Made by a program: the position numbers and the translations under genes. 64,000 nt of DNA, from contig JAEHOE010000003.1 of NCBI GenBank assembly GCA_016858145.1, positions 310,001 through 374,000 on the forward strand, given 5' to 3'. Source of the stretch: Edaphochlamys debaryana. Its lineage: Eukaryota > Chlorophyta > Chlorophyceae > Chlamydomonadales. Positions 24,993 to 36,929 of this stretch are shown in pieces. Position 1 is the stretch's first letter; the number at the start of each line of letters is the position of its first letter. The notes beneath the pieces were generated by a model. That model was not told the origin of the DNA. It ran no database searches and worked only from the letters and a program-made list of their open reading frames with translations.

Positions 24993-25189
24993 GGCCGTAC
25001 CTCCTGGCCCTTGCGCTAGAGATGCTGCGAGCCTGCGATCAGCCGCGCGTGCCACGCATACTGCATTCCCCGTGTAGCCTACACAGCGTGCCCCCACCGG
25101 CCCCCTGCGCGCCCCCACCGGCCATGCAACCCCAGCAAGTCCCGCTCCTGAAAGGCAGCCCAGGCGCACGGTGCGCCAGGTTTGCCAAT

Positions 25190-25570
25190 ACGTATCAGTC
25201 CCCGTATTGATACGGATACGTATTAATACGGATACGGCCTCTCGCTGCCGTATTAATACGGCATGCGGCGCGGGGGTACCGGCCGGGCAGCCGGGGGCCG
25301 GCGGCGGGGGTGTGTGTGTGCTGGGGTGCTGGGGGGCGTCGGTCGGCAGCTCAGCCGTCCGTTCCGCCGTAGCCGATGCCCTACACGTTCCCTGCGCTTC
25401 TACGTGAACGCGGAGCGCATTCGCTCGTGCACAAGGCGGCAGTATGGGCTGACGTACGCTGCCGTATTAATACGGCTGGGCGCCGCCGTATTAGAGCCGT
25501 ATTAAGCCGTATTAGCGAGGAGGGGGCCGTATTGCGTATTAATACGCGTATTGGCCCCGGGGGCTGCCGT
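25190..25570. repeat. cluster of CCGTATTAATACGG palindromes
   Basis: At least eight copies or variants of CGTATTAATACG occur, some perfect and some half-sites such as CCGTATTAGAG, CCGTATTAAGC and CGTATTGCG. AT-rich cores stand out in a strongly GC-rich setting. No open frame or known transposon end was recognised. Confidence 0.75.
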
Positions 25571-26466
25571 ATTGTGCAACCCGGGGCGCACCCGCGGAGG
25601 GCAGGGTGTCTTAAATGCCAAGCCCCTTTTCGATGCTGCACGATAGCCCGTCTAGGAAATCCCAAGTCAGAAATGCCAAGTCAGAAATGCTGGGCTTAAC
25701 GGTAGTGCACCTGCTGGAGGAAGGCACCCAGCGAGAACCGCTGAGCTGCACCTGGCTACGCAGCAGGCCCAGCAGCTGGTGCTTGCCACCTCAATGCGGG
25801 CGAGGTGCGCGGGACACAAGTCGGGGACACAGAGCGAAGTCACAAGCGGCTGCCCGGCACTGCGGCAGGGACAGGCCCCCGCCTGCCTCCGGGGCGCCTC
25901 CGCCGCCTCCAGGCGGGTACCATAGGCGGAAGCGTGTCCCCAGCTTCAAATGCTTCCATAGGATTTCTGTGGGGGTCGGGGCTGCGAGCAGGTGTCGCTT
26001 GAGCACCAATCCTCGCGCGACATGCCGAGTTGCCGACCTCCGAGTTTACGTCAAAACACCCCGGCATAATCATAAGCATGGCTATAGGCATCGACTGCAT
26101 TGCGGATGGACGCTAAAGATGCTGGCTGCGCGCGACACGGTTCGGTCAAGGCTTACAGTTTTGCTTATCGCGCCCTAGCCACGCTGCTGTTATGCCTAGA
26201 GAACATAGTGTGGAACGGCGCGAAGCAACTCGGTGGCCAGAAATGGGGATCCGCTTAGGTAGGTCGGCACGCCCCCGCCCTCGACCTCCCTCGAAACCCC
26301 ACCCCCCGGGGCCGGCAACCGCGATAACGCTAACCCCCCAGGAGCCTTAGGCCAAGCGCCCTCGGGGGTTGGCGTTCTAGGAGGACAACTCATAACTGGG
26401 GCTAAGGGCCTTGGGGGGTGGGGGACACGGTCCAGACACGACGTGGTACCACGGCGGTCTGGTCTG

Positions 26467-26594
26467 TCCCCAGGCTGCTGTCCCCAGGCTGCTGTCCCCA
26501 GGCTGTCCCCAGTCCCCAGTCCCCAAGCCCCAGGCTGTCCCCAGGGCCCAGGCCGTCCCCAGGCCCCAGGCCGTCCCCAGGCCCCAGGCCGTCC
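26467..26594. repeat. GTCCCCAGGC minisatellite at the duplication border
   Basis: More than ten imperfect units based on CTGTCCCCAG and GTCCCCAGGCCCCAGGCC run directly up to position 26594, after which copy B begins at 26595. It has no counterpart at the left border of copy A. Confidence 0.8.
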
Positions 26595-28841
26595 CCGCAC
26601 ATGCTGCGCTTACCGGAGAGGAAGGTACTTAAAACGTTGAGCTGCGCCTGGCGGCGCAGCAGTCCAGGCTGGCTGGCGGGGTGCGCGGGAGGCGGGACAC
26701 GCTTCGGCGTTCGGGGTCGTGAAGAGTGTGGGGGCGGCGTTCGCGACGTATGCCTTCGACTTAGGCATACCGTATCTGTGTCGCTTGATACACGCAGCTC
26801 ACGTTGCGGCCCCAGCTGTCTACGCCTGACGTTTGCGAGCTGTCACTGTCGCGAGCGAGATGCGGACCACCAGCTGTAATCGGCCTCTCGCGCACAACGG
26901 CACAACCCAACCTGCCTCATACTAGTAGACTCTACACCAAGCTCCGCATACATGCACGTAAAGCAGGATTCAGGGCCTCCGCGGCACATGGCCAGGGCAT
27001 GCTCGGTCAACGTGGATGAGTGTCGCGTCTAGCCTTTCTTACATCACCGGCTACTCCATCGAGTCTACGTGAGCTACAACATGCTTGCGAAATCGGAGAA
27101 CGGCCACGCTGTCGATCGGCACAGCGCAACGGAACTCGACAGCCTCCTGCGGGCTGTGCGAGGAAGGACGGCCAGATACACGGAGCTTTGGGAGAAGCTA
27201 CTCCTGGGGCTTTCAGGCGACGGAGCGCAGCGTAGCAAGCTCTCTTACCTCACATGGCGTCGCGCAACAGCGATGGCTTGTCGCTCGACGTGGGCCGCCA
27301 CATGCAGCCCAAAGCCAGCGTTTGGGATGCTACGGGCGTGCAGGGCGACAACCGGGGTCGGCGCACATGTGGACCCAACCCGCATCGTCATCTCCAAGTG
27401 ACTGGCCCGCCCGAAGGGCATCCGTTCAGCCACACCCCATGCTTAACACGTCAGGTGTGATAGGGACAGAGGCGGGGTCGAGCGGGATTAGCCAAAAGTC
27501 GTCATCTCCCCAGCGGCCCCTCCGCCTTGCCCAGCTCCAGCGTTGCGTCTCCAGTCTGGCCAGAATGCCATGTGGCGCACCGACCCAGACTCATACACCT
27601 TACTCCCTCACGTTCCCTACCGTTCAGGTTTGGGTTCGGGATGAGGGTGCAGCTCCCCTCTCCAAAGCGTGCTAGCACTGAGGAAAGTGCACAAGCCAAC
27701 GCCCCTAGCCTCCGGGCCAAGCGCAAGGGAAATGCCCTTGGGACCAGGACCCGTACAGCCCATGCCAGCGGAGGACCCAGCGCCCACCAAGCGGCAGCGG
27801 GTTGAGTAAGTCCCGGGCTGTGGAGCAAGCCTGCCGCCGGCATTCATCATCCGTCGGCGCTTCTGGTGGCAGCGACTGGGATACGGGCGAGAATGTCGAT
27901 TGCACAACAGGACCTGCGCCGCGGGCTCAAAGAGGTGCGGCCATGGGCGAAGGAAGGGGCGCGGGGGCTAGGGGTGCGCGGGGCTACTTGACGGGGCTAC
28001 CTCTCGCGGTAGAGTGCCGCCGATGTAACCTGTCATTTTAGTCAGGTTTGCCGCATCGCGCTTTCGACCGGCGCGAGCGGCTTTGCGCTCAAAGTGCGCT
28101 CACAAAGTAGAGGGTCTCGCCCGTATTCGTGCGTGCCTTCCCCGCGAAATATGGGCGGTTCGCACCAGCCACCATGCCCGACCGAACTTGTCCGCGGTGG
28201 CCCAGCTGCTTGGAGCGCGATATTGCTTGCAGTTCATTGAGCAGTGGGCACGATAGTCCAGCTGGGCCTTCCGCGTTTGAGTAGGTCCGCGCGCATGTTT
28301 CCGACGCGGCCTCCCATAAGCTGCTATTCCATTCAGCGGAGTGAGCCCAGTGCCTTGGATGACGGTTGTGAATGCATCCTGCAGGTAGTCGCTTCACTGA
28401 GCGGGTTCTTCTCGCCGCTAGATGTGAAGGCCATGAATGTGCGCGGGAGTGCCGGCACGCACCCGGGGTTGACCTTGCGCGCCATCATGGTGTGCACGCA
28501 TGCACCGACCACAGACGGAGGTGCGCGGCGGCAAAATTGCCGAAATCCGGAGGTTGGCGAATCGTTGGCCGTACTCTGATGAAACGCGAAACACCCACGC
28601 CCTCGCATCCCGATGTAGCCCCGCAAAGATAAAAGGCCGCTCGCGAGCTGTAATACGGCTATAGCAACAGCGCGCCCCGGCTTCGGGCTGCAGCGCTCAC
28701 CAGGTCGTTACCTCCACCCGCCGCGCACCTCGCTGCGTGCGCAGCTTACACGCTCGCGCCATCCTCATTCTACCAACTTGCATTCTAGTGCTGAGACACT
28801 AGGCTCTTGATCCGTCTCTGTACCAGCGCGAGGGCACAACC
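26595..28841 (+). other. upstream flank of ABC gene B, no confirmed gene
   Basis: Counterpart of 15351-17611. The stretch corresponding to 16120-16560 carries small indels and many substitutions that break the open frames seen in copy A. From about 27790 to the ATG it is nearly identical again, including the GATAAAAG element at 28628-28635. Confidence 0.5.
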
Positions 28842-31800
28842 ATGGGCGGGGCAAGCGCGAGCGACCGCTCGCACGACCCCACCGCGGGCTTCTTCAACAA
28901 GTTCGCCTTCGGATGGATGTACAAGCACGTCTCGGACGCTCGTGAGCTGGTCGTGTGGCTCGGCAGCGCTGCTTGGTCGCGGGCATGTCGTTGGGATGAG
29001 CCAACGGCTGATGTCGCGTTTGGGGTCTGTCTTTGCTGCCGCCCGCAGGCAAGGGCAAGGAGCTCAACTCTGAGGAGATGGGCATGACGCCGGAGAACAT
29101 GGCCGACGCGGTAAGTTGCTCCTACACAGACCGCGGCCGTCAGACTAGTCAGACCGCAAACTGCCTTCGTTGCTGGACGGCCGCTGCAGCCCTCTTGCCT
29201 TCCCGCTCTTGCCTTCCACGTGTGCTTTAACCTTGCCTGACCACAATCCTTCGCGTGTTTGCGACAGTGTGCTGTCTTATGTATCCTTGCAACCCTCACG
29301 TCCCACCCCTCACATGGTACCCCCCTGATGACCGCTGTCTGCCTGCCTACCCTCGCCCCCGCTCAGGCCTACGACACGTTCATCGGCCACTGGTCCGCCG
29401 AGCTCAAGCTCAAGGGCCAGGAGGCGGACGGCAAGAAGCCCTCCCTGCTGCGTGCCCTGCGCAAGTCCTTCGGGGCCTACTACTTCCTCGCCGGCCTGTG
29501 CAAGATGGGCTGGTCCACCTTCGTCATCATGGGCGCCTTCTACTTCGTGCGCAGGTGGGTGCACGGGGCGTTGGTGGCTTGGAATGCATGACCCATGGAC
29601 GTCCGGCCTCAGCATGCGCCCCTCCGCCTCACCGCTTTCCGTTGCTTGACCCCGTTGCTTGACCCCGTTCCAACCCCCCCCCCCCCCGCCCCGCAGTCTC
29701 CTGTCCCACGTGAACCAGGACAGCCCCATCTACCGGCCCACGCTTTCCGGCTGGTGCCTGATGGCCGGCTTCACCCTCGACGCCTGGTTCCTGGGGCTGT
29801 GCCTACAGCGCATGGGCTACATCTGCATGCAGGTCGGCATCCGCGTGCGCGCCTCGCTGGTGCAGGCGGTGACGCACAAGGCCTTCCGCCTCAACACCGT
29901 CCGCGGAGACCAGGCTGCGGCCATCGTCAACTTTGTTGCATCGGACATCCAGAAGATCTTCGACGGCGCGCAGGTGGGCGGGTGTAGAGGGCGGGATTGG
30001 GGTTTGAGCCCAACTGCTGAGGTGTGCGCATTGGGCTCTCGGGTTCGAGGAAGGAGAGTTACGGTTGATAGGCGGTTCCTGGCATCTGACTTCTGGGGGA
30101 GGAAGAGGACAGGGCCTGGCCCTCATCTGTCCTGCCCGCGCCCCCGGCCCTGCCCTTCAGCCACAATTGCGGCTGTGGATTCCGTTTTCTGACCCTTGGC
30201 GCGCCCCTGCTCCGTATCCTTGTCCGCCCTTCCCGCAGGAGTTCCACTACCTCTGGACTGCGCCGCTCGAGGCCGCCGCCATCCTGTCCCTGCTGGGCTA
30301 CCTGACCGGCGACAGCATGCTCCCCGGCCTGGGCGCCATCCTGATCGTGCTGCCCCTTCAGTACGTGTTCGGCTACTTCACCATCAAGCTCAAGCTCAAG
30401 AACGCCGGCTTCGTGTCGCACCGCAGCTCCATCATGCAGGAGGTGCTTCCCGCCATCAAGCTGGTCAAGTACTACGCGTGGGAGCAGTACTTTGAGAACG
30501 AGATCACCAAGGTGGGCCGTTGCTGGCAAGCGTGGGCATGGACTGGCAGGGCCACAAGGGCCTTTTGAAAGGCCTGTGCTCAGCTCGGTTTGCACCCACC
30601 CAGATTTCTCAGCCCGTGCCCCCCGTCCTGTTTCCTTTCAGGTCCGCAAGGAGGAGCTGCGCCTGTCGTTCTGGAACGCCTTCATGAAGGTCATCAACAT
30701 CGCCTTCGTGTTCTGCGTGCCCCCGCTGACCGCCTTCGTCATCTTCACCACCTACGAGTTCACCACCGCCCGCCTGGTCTCGAACGTGGCCTTCACCACC
30801 CTCTCGCTCTTCAACATCCTGCGCTTCCCGCTCGTGGTGCTGCCCAAGGCCCTGCGCGCCGTGTCGGGTGAGCCGCTGCGTAGGGGCTTAAGATGCGGGA
30901 CCTGGCAGGGAGGAGGAGCGGGAGGCAAGGAGGAGGGAGCGGGAGGCAAGGCAGCGATGGCGGCCATCGGCCCGGCCCGGGCTGTGAGCAGCGGAGCCTG
31001 TCCTCACCGCCTGCCTCGCTCTGTCCCTGTGCAGAGGCCAACGCTTCTCTTCAGCGCCTGGAGGCTTACCTGCTGGAGGACGTGCAGCAGGGGACCACCA
31101 ACGTTGGCGTCGACAAGACCTCGCCCTCCGGCGCCGTCATTGTGAGCAAGCTTTTGGGCAGGACCTAGTGCGCCCTGCCCTGTACCCAGCTTCTCTCTGT
31201 AGCCTTCACTCTGACTGCCTCTCGCCTTCATGCGACTTCTGACACTGCCGCCTCTCTCGTGTGATGTGCTGTTGTGCCTCAGGACAACGCCGTATTCCAC
31301 CACCCTGCCAACCCCAACTGGAAGCTGCATATCCCCCGCTTCGAGGTCCGCCCGGGCCAGGTGGTGGCCGTTGTGGGCCGCATCGGCGCCGGCAAGTCGT
31401 CCCTGATCCAGGCGCTGCTGGGCAACATGGTCAAGGAGCACGGAGCCTCGCAGGTCGGCGGCCGCATCTCGTACGTGCCGCAGAACCCGTGGCTGCAGAA
31501 CCTGTCGATCCGCGAGAACGTCACCTTCGGAGAGTCGTGGGACCAGTCCAAGTACGACCAGGTCATCGACAGCTGCGCGCTCACGCTGGACCTTCAGATC
31601 CTGCCCCAGGGCGACCAGTCCAAGTGAGGAAGGGGAGGGCCTTCGGGGGTCGTCAGGGGCTGGGCACTATGAAGCCCGGGCAGGGGCTCGAGCCGATGCA
31701 TACAGGGGAACGCTGTGTCCCTTCGCTGGTACCCACCGCTCGCCTGTGTGCCCGCCCACCTGACTGGCTGCCTGTCCGCTTGCCCTCCCTCCAGGGCCGG

Positions 31801-34800
31801 CATCCGCGGCGTGAACCTGTCTGGCGGCCAGCGCCAGCGCGTGAACCTTGCCCGCTGCGCCTACACCGATGCCGACCTGGTTCTGCTTGACAACGCGCTG
31901 TCGGCCGTGGACCACCACACCGCCCACCACATCTTCGACACCTGCATCAAGGGCATGTTCGCCAAGAAGGCCGTGGTGCTGATCACCCACCAGATCGAGT
32001 TCATGCCTCAGTGCGACGCCGTGGCCATCATGGACGAGGGCCGCTGCCTGTACTTCGGTGAGCGGGGGTCAAGGGGCGGGGCAGGCAGCAGGACGCTCGG
32101 AACACGATGGAGTGGCTTTGCGGCAACCGCTGCCTTGAGTGCTGGTCTCATGCTCTCTGCTCGTACCTGCTGCGTACCTACTTGATGGCGGCTGAGCATC
32201 TCCCTCCCGTCTGCCCTCCGTCCCGCCCCTCAGGCAAGTGGAACGAGCAGGCCCAGGACCTGCTGGGCAAGCTGCTGCCCATCACGCACCTGCTGCACGC
32301 CGCCGGCTCCCAGGAGGCCCCGCCCAAGCCCAAGGAGACCAAGGGCGCCCCCGCCAAGCAGCAGTCCCTGCAGCTGACCCTGGCCCCCACCACCATCAAG
32401 CCCGAGACCGAGAGCAAGGACAAGCGGAAGACCCAGCAGCAGGTGCCCGCCATCCGGGCTGCCCTCATCTACACGTGGTACGGCAACCTGCTGCTGTGTG
32501 AGTCGCGACAGGGACTGCCTGCAGGGCGGGCTGTCAGCGTGGGCTGTGGGGCTGAGGCGGTCTCCCGCAGGGCTTGACTGAGCTCCCTGGCTTGCCAACC
32601 GTTTGCCTTCACGGTATGTCGGTTCCTTTCTGACCAAGCTGTCCCTCCCCTGGTCCCTTTCTCCCCACCCGCGCAGCGTTCGTGTGCTTCCTCTTCTTCC
32701 TCATCCCCCAGACCTCTCGCCAGGTGTCTGACTTCTGGGTGCGCTGGTGGGTGAACGACGAGTACCTCAAGTTCCCCAAGCGCAAGGGCGTGCAGGACCC
32801 CGACGCCACCAAGTTCTACTGCCTCATCTACCTGGCGCTCACCGGCATCTTCTACTTCACCATGATTGCCCGCGGCGCCACCTTCCTGTGGTGGACCCTG
32901 CGCTCGGCCGAGATCATCCGCCGCAAGGCCGTCCACAACGTGCTGTACGCTCCCATGGGCTTCTTCCTGGTGACCCCCGTGGGCGACCTGCTGCTCAACT
33001 TCAGCAAGGACCAGGACATCATGGACGAGAACCTGCCCGACGCCGTGCACTTCATGGGCATCTACGGCCTCATCCTGCTGTCCACCACCATCACCGTGTC
33101 CGTCACCATCAACTTCTTCGGCGCCTTCACGGGCTTCCTGATTATCATGACTTCCATCATGCTTTCGGTCTACATCCCCGCCGCCACCGCCCTCAAGAAG
33201 GCCCGCGCGGTGAGACTGGGCTGGCTGAGGCTATGCTAGGGCAGGGACTGTAGAGCGAGCCGGCCTGTGTTACCTCCGCTTCCGGTTCAGTTCCTATCTC
33301 CTGACGCCCTTCTGCTGCCTGTGGCCCCGCTGCCCTCCCTCTCCCTCGCAGGTCTCTGGCGGCATGCTCGTGGGCCTGGTGGCTGAGGTGCTGGAGGGCC
33401 TGGGCGTGGTTCAGGCCTTCTCCAAGCAGGACTACTTCATCCGTGAGGCCGCTCGCCGCACCGACATCACCAACGCCGCCGTGTTCAACGCCGAGTCGCT
33501 CAACCTGTGGCTGGCCTTCTGGTGCGACCTGATCGGCGCCTGCCTTGTCGGCGTGGTGTCTGCCTTCGCCGTCGCCCTCAAGGGTGAGCTACGGGCTGAC
33601 GGGCGGTCTTGATTGCTGCTGGAGCCGGCAGCTGCATCGCCCGTTTAAAGTGGTGGCCTGCCCCTTGCGTAGCATGTCTGTCGCCGCGCTGCTCACCTCC
33701 TTGCGCCTGCTCCGTCCGCAGACACTCTTGGTGGCGCCACCGTGGGCCTGGCCTTCTCCAACATCATCCAGATGCTTGTGTTCTACACCTGGGTGGTCCG
33801 CTTCATCTCCGAGTCCATCTCGCTGTTCAACAGCGTGGAGTGCATGACCTACCTGTCCAACTACGTGCCCCATGACGGCGTGTTCTTCGACCAGAAGACG
33901 ACGGGCGGTGTGGCCAAGAGCCTGACCCTCCCCGACGGCCAGATCGTGCCCACCAGCTCGCGGGTGCAGGTGGTTGTGGACGACGCGTCCATGGAGCGCT
34001 GGCCCTCGACCGGCAACATCCGCTTCGAGGACGTGTGGATGCAGTACCGCCTGGACGCCGCCTGGGCGCTCAAGGGCGTCACCTTCAACATCAAGGACGG
34101 CGAGAAGGTCGGCGCCGTGGGGCGCACGGGCTCCGGCAAGTCCACCACCCTGCTGGCGCTGTACCGCATGTTCGAGCTGGGCCGCGGCCGCATTCTGATC
34201 GACGGCGTGGACATTGCGACGCTCACCATGAAGCGCCTGCGCTCGGGTGAGCACGGAGTTGAGGGCTGGGCGCCGGCGGCTGCCTGTCTTCAGATGCGGT
34301 CCTAGCCGTGCTATGCTTCAACCAGTGCAGCTCGGAGCATGATCCCTTCCCTGCCCCTGTTCTGACGCCCTTCTTTCCCGTCTGCCCCGCCTCCGCCCCC
34401 AGGCCTGTCCATCATTCCCCAGGAGCCCGTCATGTTCACCGGCACCGTCCGCTCCAACCTGGACCCCTTCGGAGAGTTCAACGTGAGCGGGCGGGGAAGG
34501 GCAGTAGGAAGGGCCGGCTGGGGTTTAACCAGGCCTGCAGGCTTGCGATGGGGCATTACTGGTGTGCGATGCCGTGCTCCTGCACACGCGGCCATCCGCT
34601 TTCCTTCGCCTGCCCCTGCACGGCCTGCCACATGCCCGCCCAAACCTCTTCTTCCGTCCCCTGTCCGCCTTTCCACCCCCAGGACGATAACGTGCTGTGG
34701 GAGGTGCTCCGCAAGGTGGGCCTGGAGGGCCAGGTGCAGCACGCTGGCGGCCTGGACGGCCACGTGGACGGCACCGGCGGCAAGGCCTGGTCGCTGGGGC

Positions 34801-35168
34801 AGACGCAGCTCATGTGCCTGGCCCGCGCCGCCCTGCGCGCCGTGCCCATCCTGTGCCTGGACGAGGCCACCGCCGCCATGGACCCGCACACGGAGCAGAT
34901 CGTGCAGGACACCATCAAGCGTGTCTTCGACGACCGCACCACCATCACCATTGCCCACCGCCTGGACACCATCATCGAGAGCGACAAGGTGCTGGTGATG
35001 GAGGCTGGCGAGCTGATGGAGTACGCCCCGCCCGCCCAGCTGCTCGACAACCCGAACTCCATGTTCTCCAAGCTGGTGGACAAGACCGGTGTGGCGGCCG
35101 CTGCGGCCCTGCGCAAGATGGCGAACGAGCACTTTGCCAAGCAGGCGGCCAAGCAGACGGGGCGCTGA
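28842..35168 (+). CDS. ABCC/MRP-type ABC transporter, copy B (HLA3-like candidate)
   Basis: Predicted protein is the same 1318 residues as copy A, with the same two membrane domains and two nucleotide-binding domains. Exons: 28842-28941, 29049-29110, 29367-29554, 29697-29973, 30239-30511, 30642-30867, 31035-31141, 31283-31623, 31795-32057, 32234-32497, 32677-33209, 33352-33583, 33722-34246, 34403-34482 and 34683-35168. It is intact, with no frameshift or stop. Near-perfect intron identity points to very recent duplication or gene conversion. The 3' UTR differs from copy A, so transcripts could be told apart there, and regulation through the 3' end may differ. A TGTAA signal lies at 35621-35625. 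Confidence 0.93.
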
Positions 35169-36929
35169 ATTGAAAGAGGGGCGTGGAGCGAGGAGCGGGC
35201 GAGCATGGTCTGACACAGTTCTGGGGAGGGTGAGAGTATGAAGAGGCCGAGAGAGGTTTGCCTTGAGTTGTGTTCTAGCCTTCCAAGAAGAGTCCTGAGA
35301 GGTAGGCAGGCCGTGTTTTGGATTCAAACGGCCATCCAGTTCGTAACCCCTGCGTAGGGGCCCAACGGCATCGACTCGCACAAAGATGTCTAAAATAAGA
35401 ACGCGCTGAACATGTACGGTATTCATGTATCCTTGTCAGCCTGGGCACGTGATCCTGGGCCTAGGAATCCACTTGCCTATGGGGAGGCAAGACCCTCTGA
35501 TAGAGAAAGGGTTAGGTTTGGGGGAGCCTGGGGAGAGGGGATAACGATGGCTTTCTCTTGTCATTCCAAGCCCTGCCAAGCAAAGTGGGCACTGGGAGAA
35601 CCCGCTGGCAAGTTTGTGTTTGTAATTCCGAGACGGGCCTCGAACCTCCACGCTAGAGCCACACTGACCCAGTCCAAGTCTAAAAGCCTCCTCCATAACG
35701 GGGATGCGGTCGATATTCGGTGCCCATGGTTGAGGCTCAACCCCAGCGCTGCGGGGTCGGGGAGGAGTCACGCTGGGTTCGTGCCAGGCAGTACATGTGC
35801 CCCACGCCCCTAACCTCCCAAGCAGGGCTACCATACAACCCCACGCGACCAGACCGCCACGAGACCGGACGGGATTGGCAGCTTCGCATGCCTCGCTCTC
35901 GGGGGTTCCGCGAGACCGCGCCCCTAGGTAAACGATGCATTGCACCAGTTGCATCGAGGCTAAGCCTCGGAGTGGTCCCTGTAGCAAGCCCAACCGGAGC
36001 AGCTGAGAGGATCCTGGCCCTGACGTCTGGGCTGGGGCCAGGGTCCTCAGCAAAGGGCCTGAAACAGGGGGGCCCTCATTGCTTGGGGGGTGTCTTGACG
36101 TGGAGCAAGCCGAAAGCTCTGCCGGCGGTGGTCGGGCTGGAGGCCGTGGGCATGCCGATTGCCGAAGGCTGACTCCGTTAGCAGGTTGGCTTGCCCCTGT
36201 CCCTGGTCTGGGGCCTACCCGAAGGTTCTGTGCTGTGACGTGCTGAGGTACGTGGCGTCAGCGTCGCGTGTTCACTGTGGGCTAAGTAACCCCTTCTCCA
36301 GGGTCCCTGTGCACCCATTCTGTCACGGGGAGCCGTGTGTTGGACGAGGACCAATCGTATTCGAGGGCACGATACAGAAGGAGGCAGATCAACCTAAGGG
36401 AGGGCACCACGAGTGCACGAGTGCATGAGGGCACCACGAGTGCACGACACGGCGTCCACCGCATGCAGCGCCCGGCGGCGGAGACCCTGACGGCACCGTT
36501 CCCACGCAGCCCGCTTAAGTCCTCTGGGACGACGCCGAGTCACCTATTCCACTCCACATAGCATCGGCCTTGCGCTTCAGCCCCTCTTGAGCTCTACGCC
36601 AGTTGCGTCTGCCGGCACTGCACGTTGCCCAGCAAGCCCACACACCCAGCCGTCGCGTCTGTAGTGTACGTACACCCCACGCGGACTGCAGCAGTCAAGC
36701 ACCGAGGGCCGCTGGAGGATCCTTCATGCCCCATCACGGTTGACGGGCGGGGCCCGAGGACCGCAGGAGCGTCGTCCGTCATGGCCCATCACGCGCTCTC
36801 CACATGGCTCCAAGGTATCGTACCTCCCGCTTCCAGATGCGATGCGATGCCCCTCCCGCCATTTGGGTCGGCCATTCCCCATGGCGGCCCTCAGGCGCCA
36901 GGCCAGCCCTGGCGTTGCCCTGCCTGCGC
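35169..36929. other. 3' region of ABC gene B and intergenic DNA before the MYND gene's 3' end
   Basis: Homology to copy A ends near 35452. Beyond that I see no recognisable gene. A 21-base unit (GAGGGCACCACGAGTGCACG) is tandemly repeated at about 36402-36450. Open frames such as 35436-36053 (minus, 205 residues) have no recognisable motif. Confidence 0.45.
35621..35625 (+). terminator. possible UGUAA polyadenylation signal, ABC gene B
   Basis: TGTAA lies 453 bases after the stop of ABC copy B. It falls outside the duplicated sequence, so the two genes would use different 3' ends. Confidence 0.35.

Larger units (their letters stand above)
24993..26594. other. spacer between duplicated units, no gene recognised
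   Basis: Contains the palindrome cluster (25190-25570), a short diverged remnant of the ABC flank near 25738-25815 (GAGCTGCACCTGGCTACGCA, compare 15392-15411) and a minisatellite at the right edge. The open frame 25615-26178 (187 residues, plus) has no recognisable features. It looks like a degenerate copy of the flank interrupted by inserted DNA. Confidence 0.45.
26595..35452. repeat. tandem duplication, copy B (about 8.9 kb)
   Basis: Partner of 15351-24233. Within the ABC coding sequence I found three substitutions, all silent: 22298/33529, 22750/33981 and 23847/35078 (approximate positions). There is also one extra C in the poly-C tract before exon 4. Introns are otherwise the same by eye. 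Confidence 0.95.

Noticed and set aside
26595..35452. Copy B as a pure assembly artefact
   Set aside because: The flanks, 3' UTR and an upstream patch differ by many substitutions and indels, which a falsely repeated contig would not show; long reads are still the proper test.
35620..35680. Minus-strand GGTTCGAGGCC resembling a tRNA B-box, possible tRNA or SINE
   Set aside because: No acceptor stem, no plausible anticodon arm and poor A-box spacing; one 11-base match is not enough.
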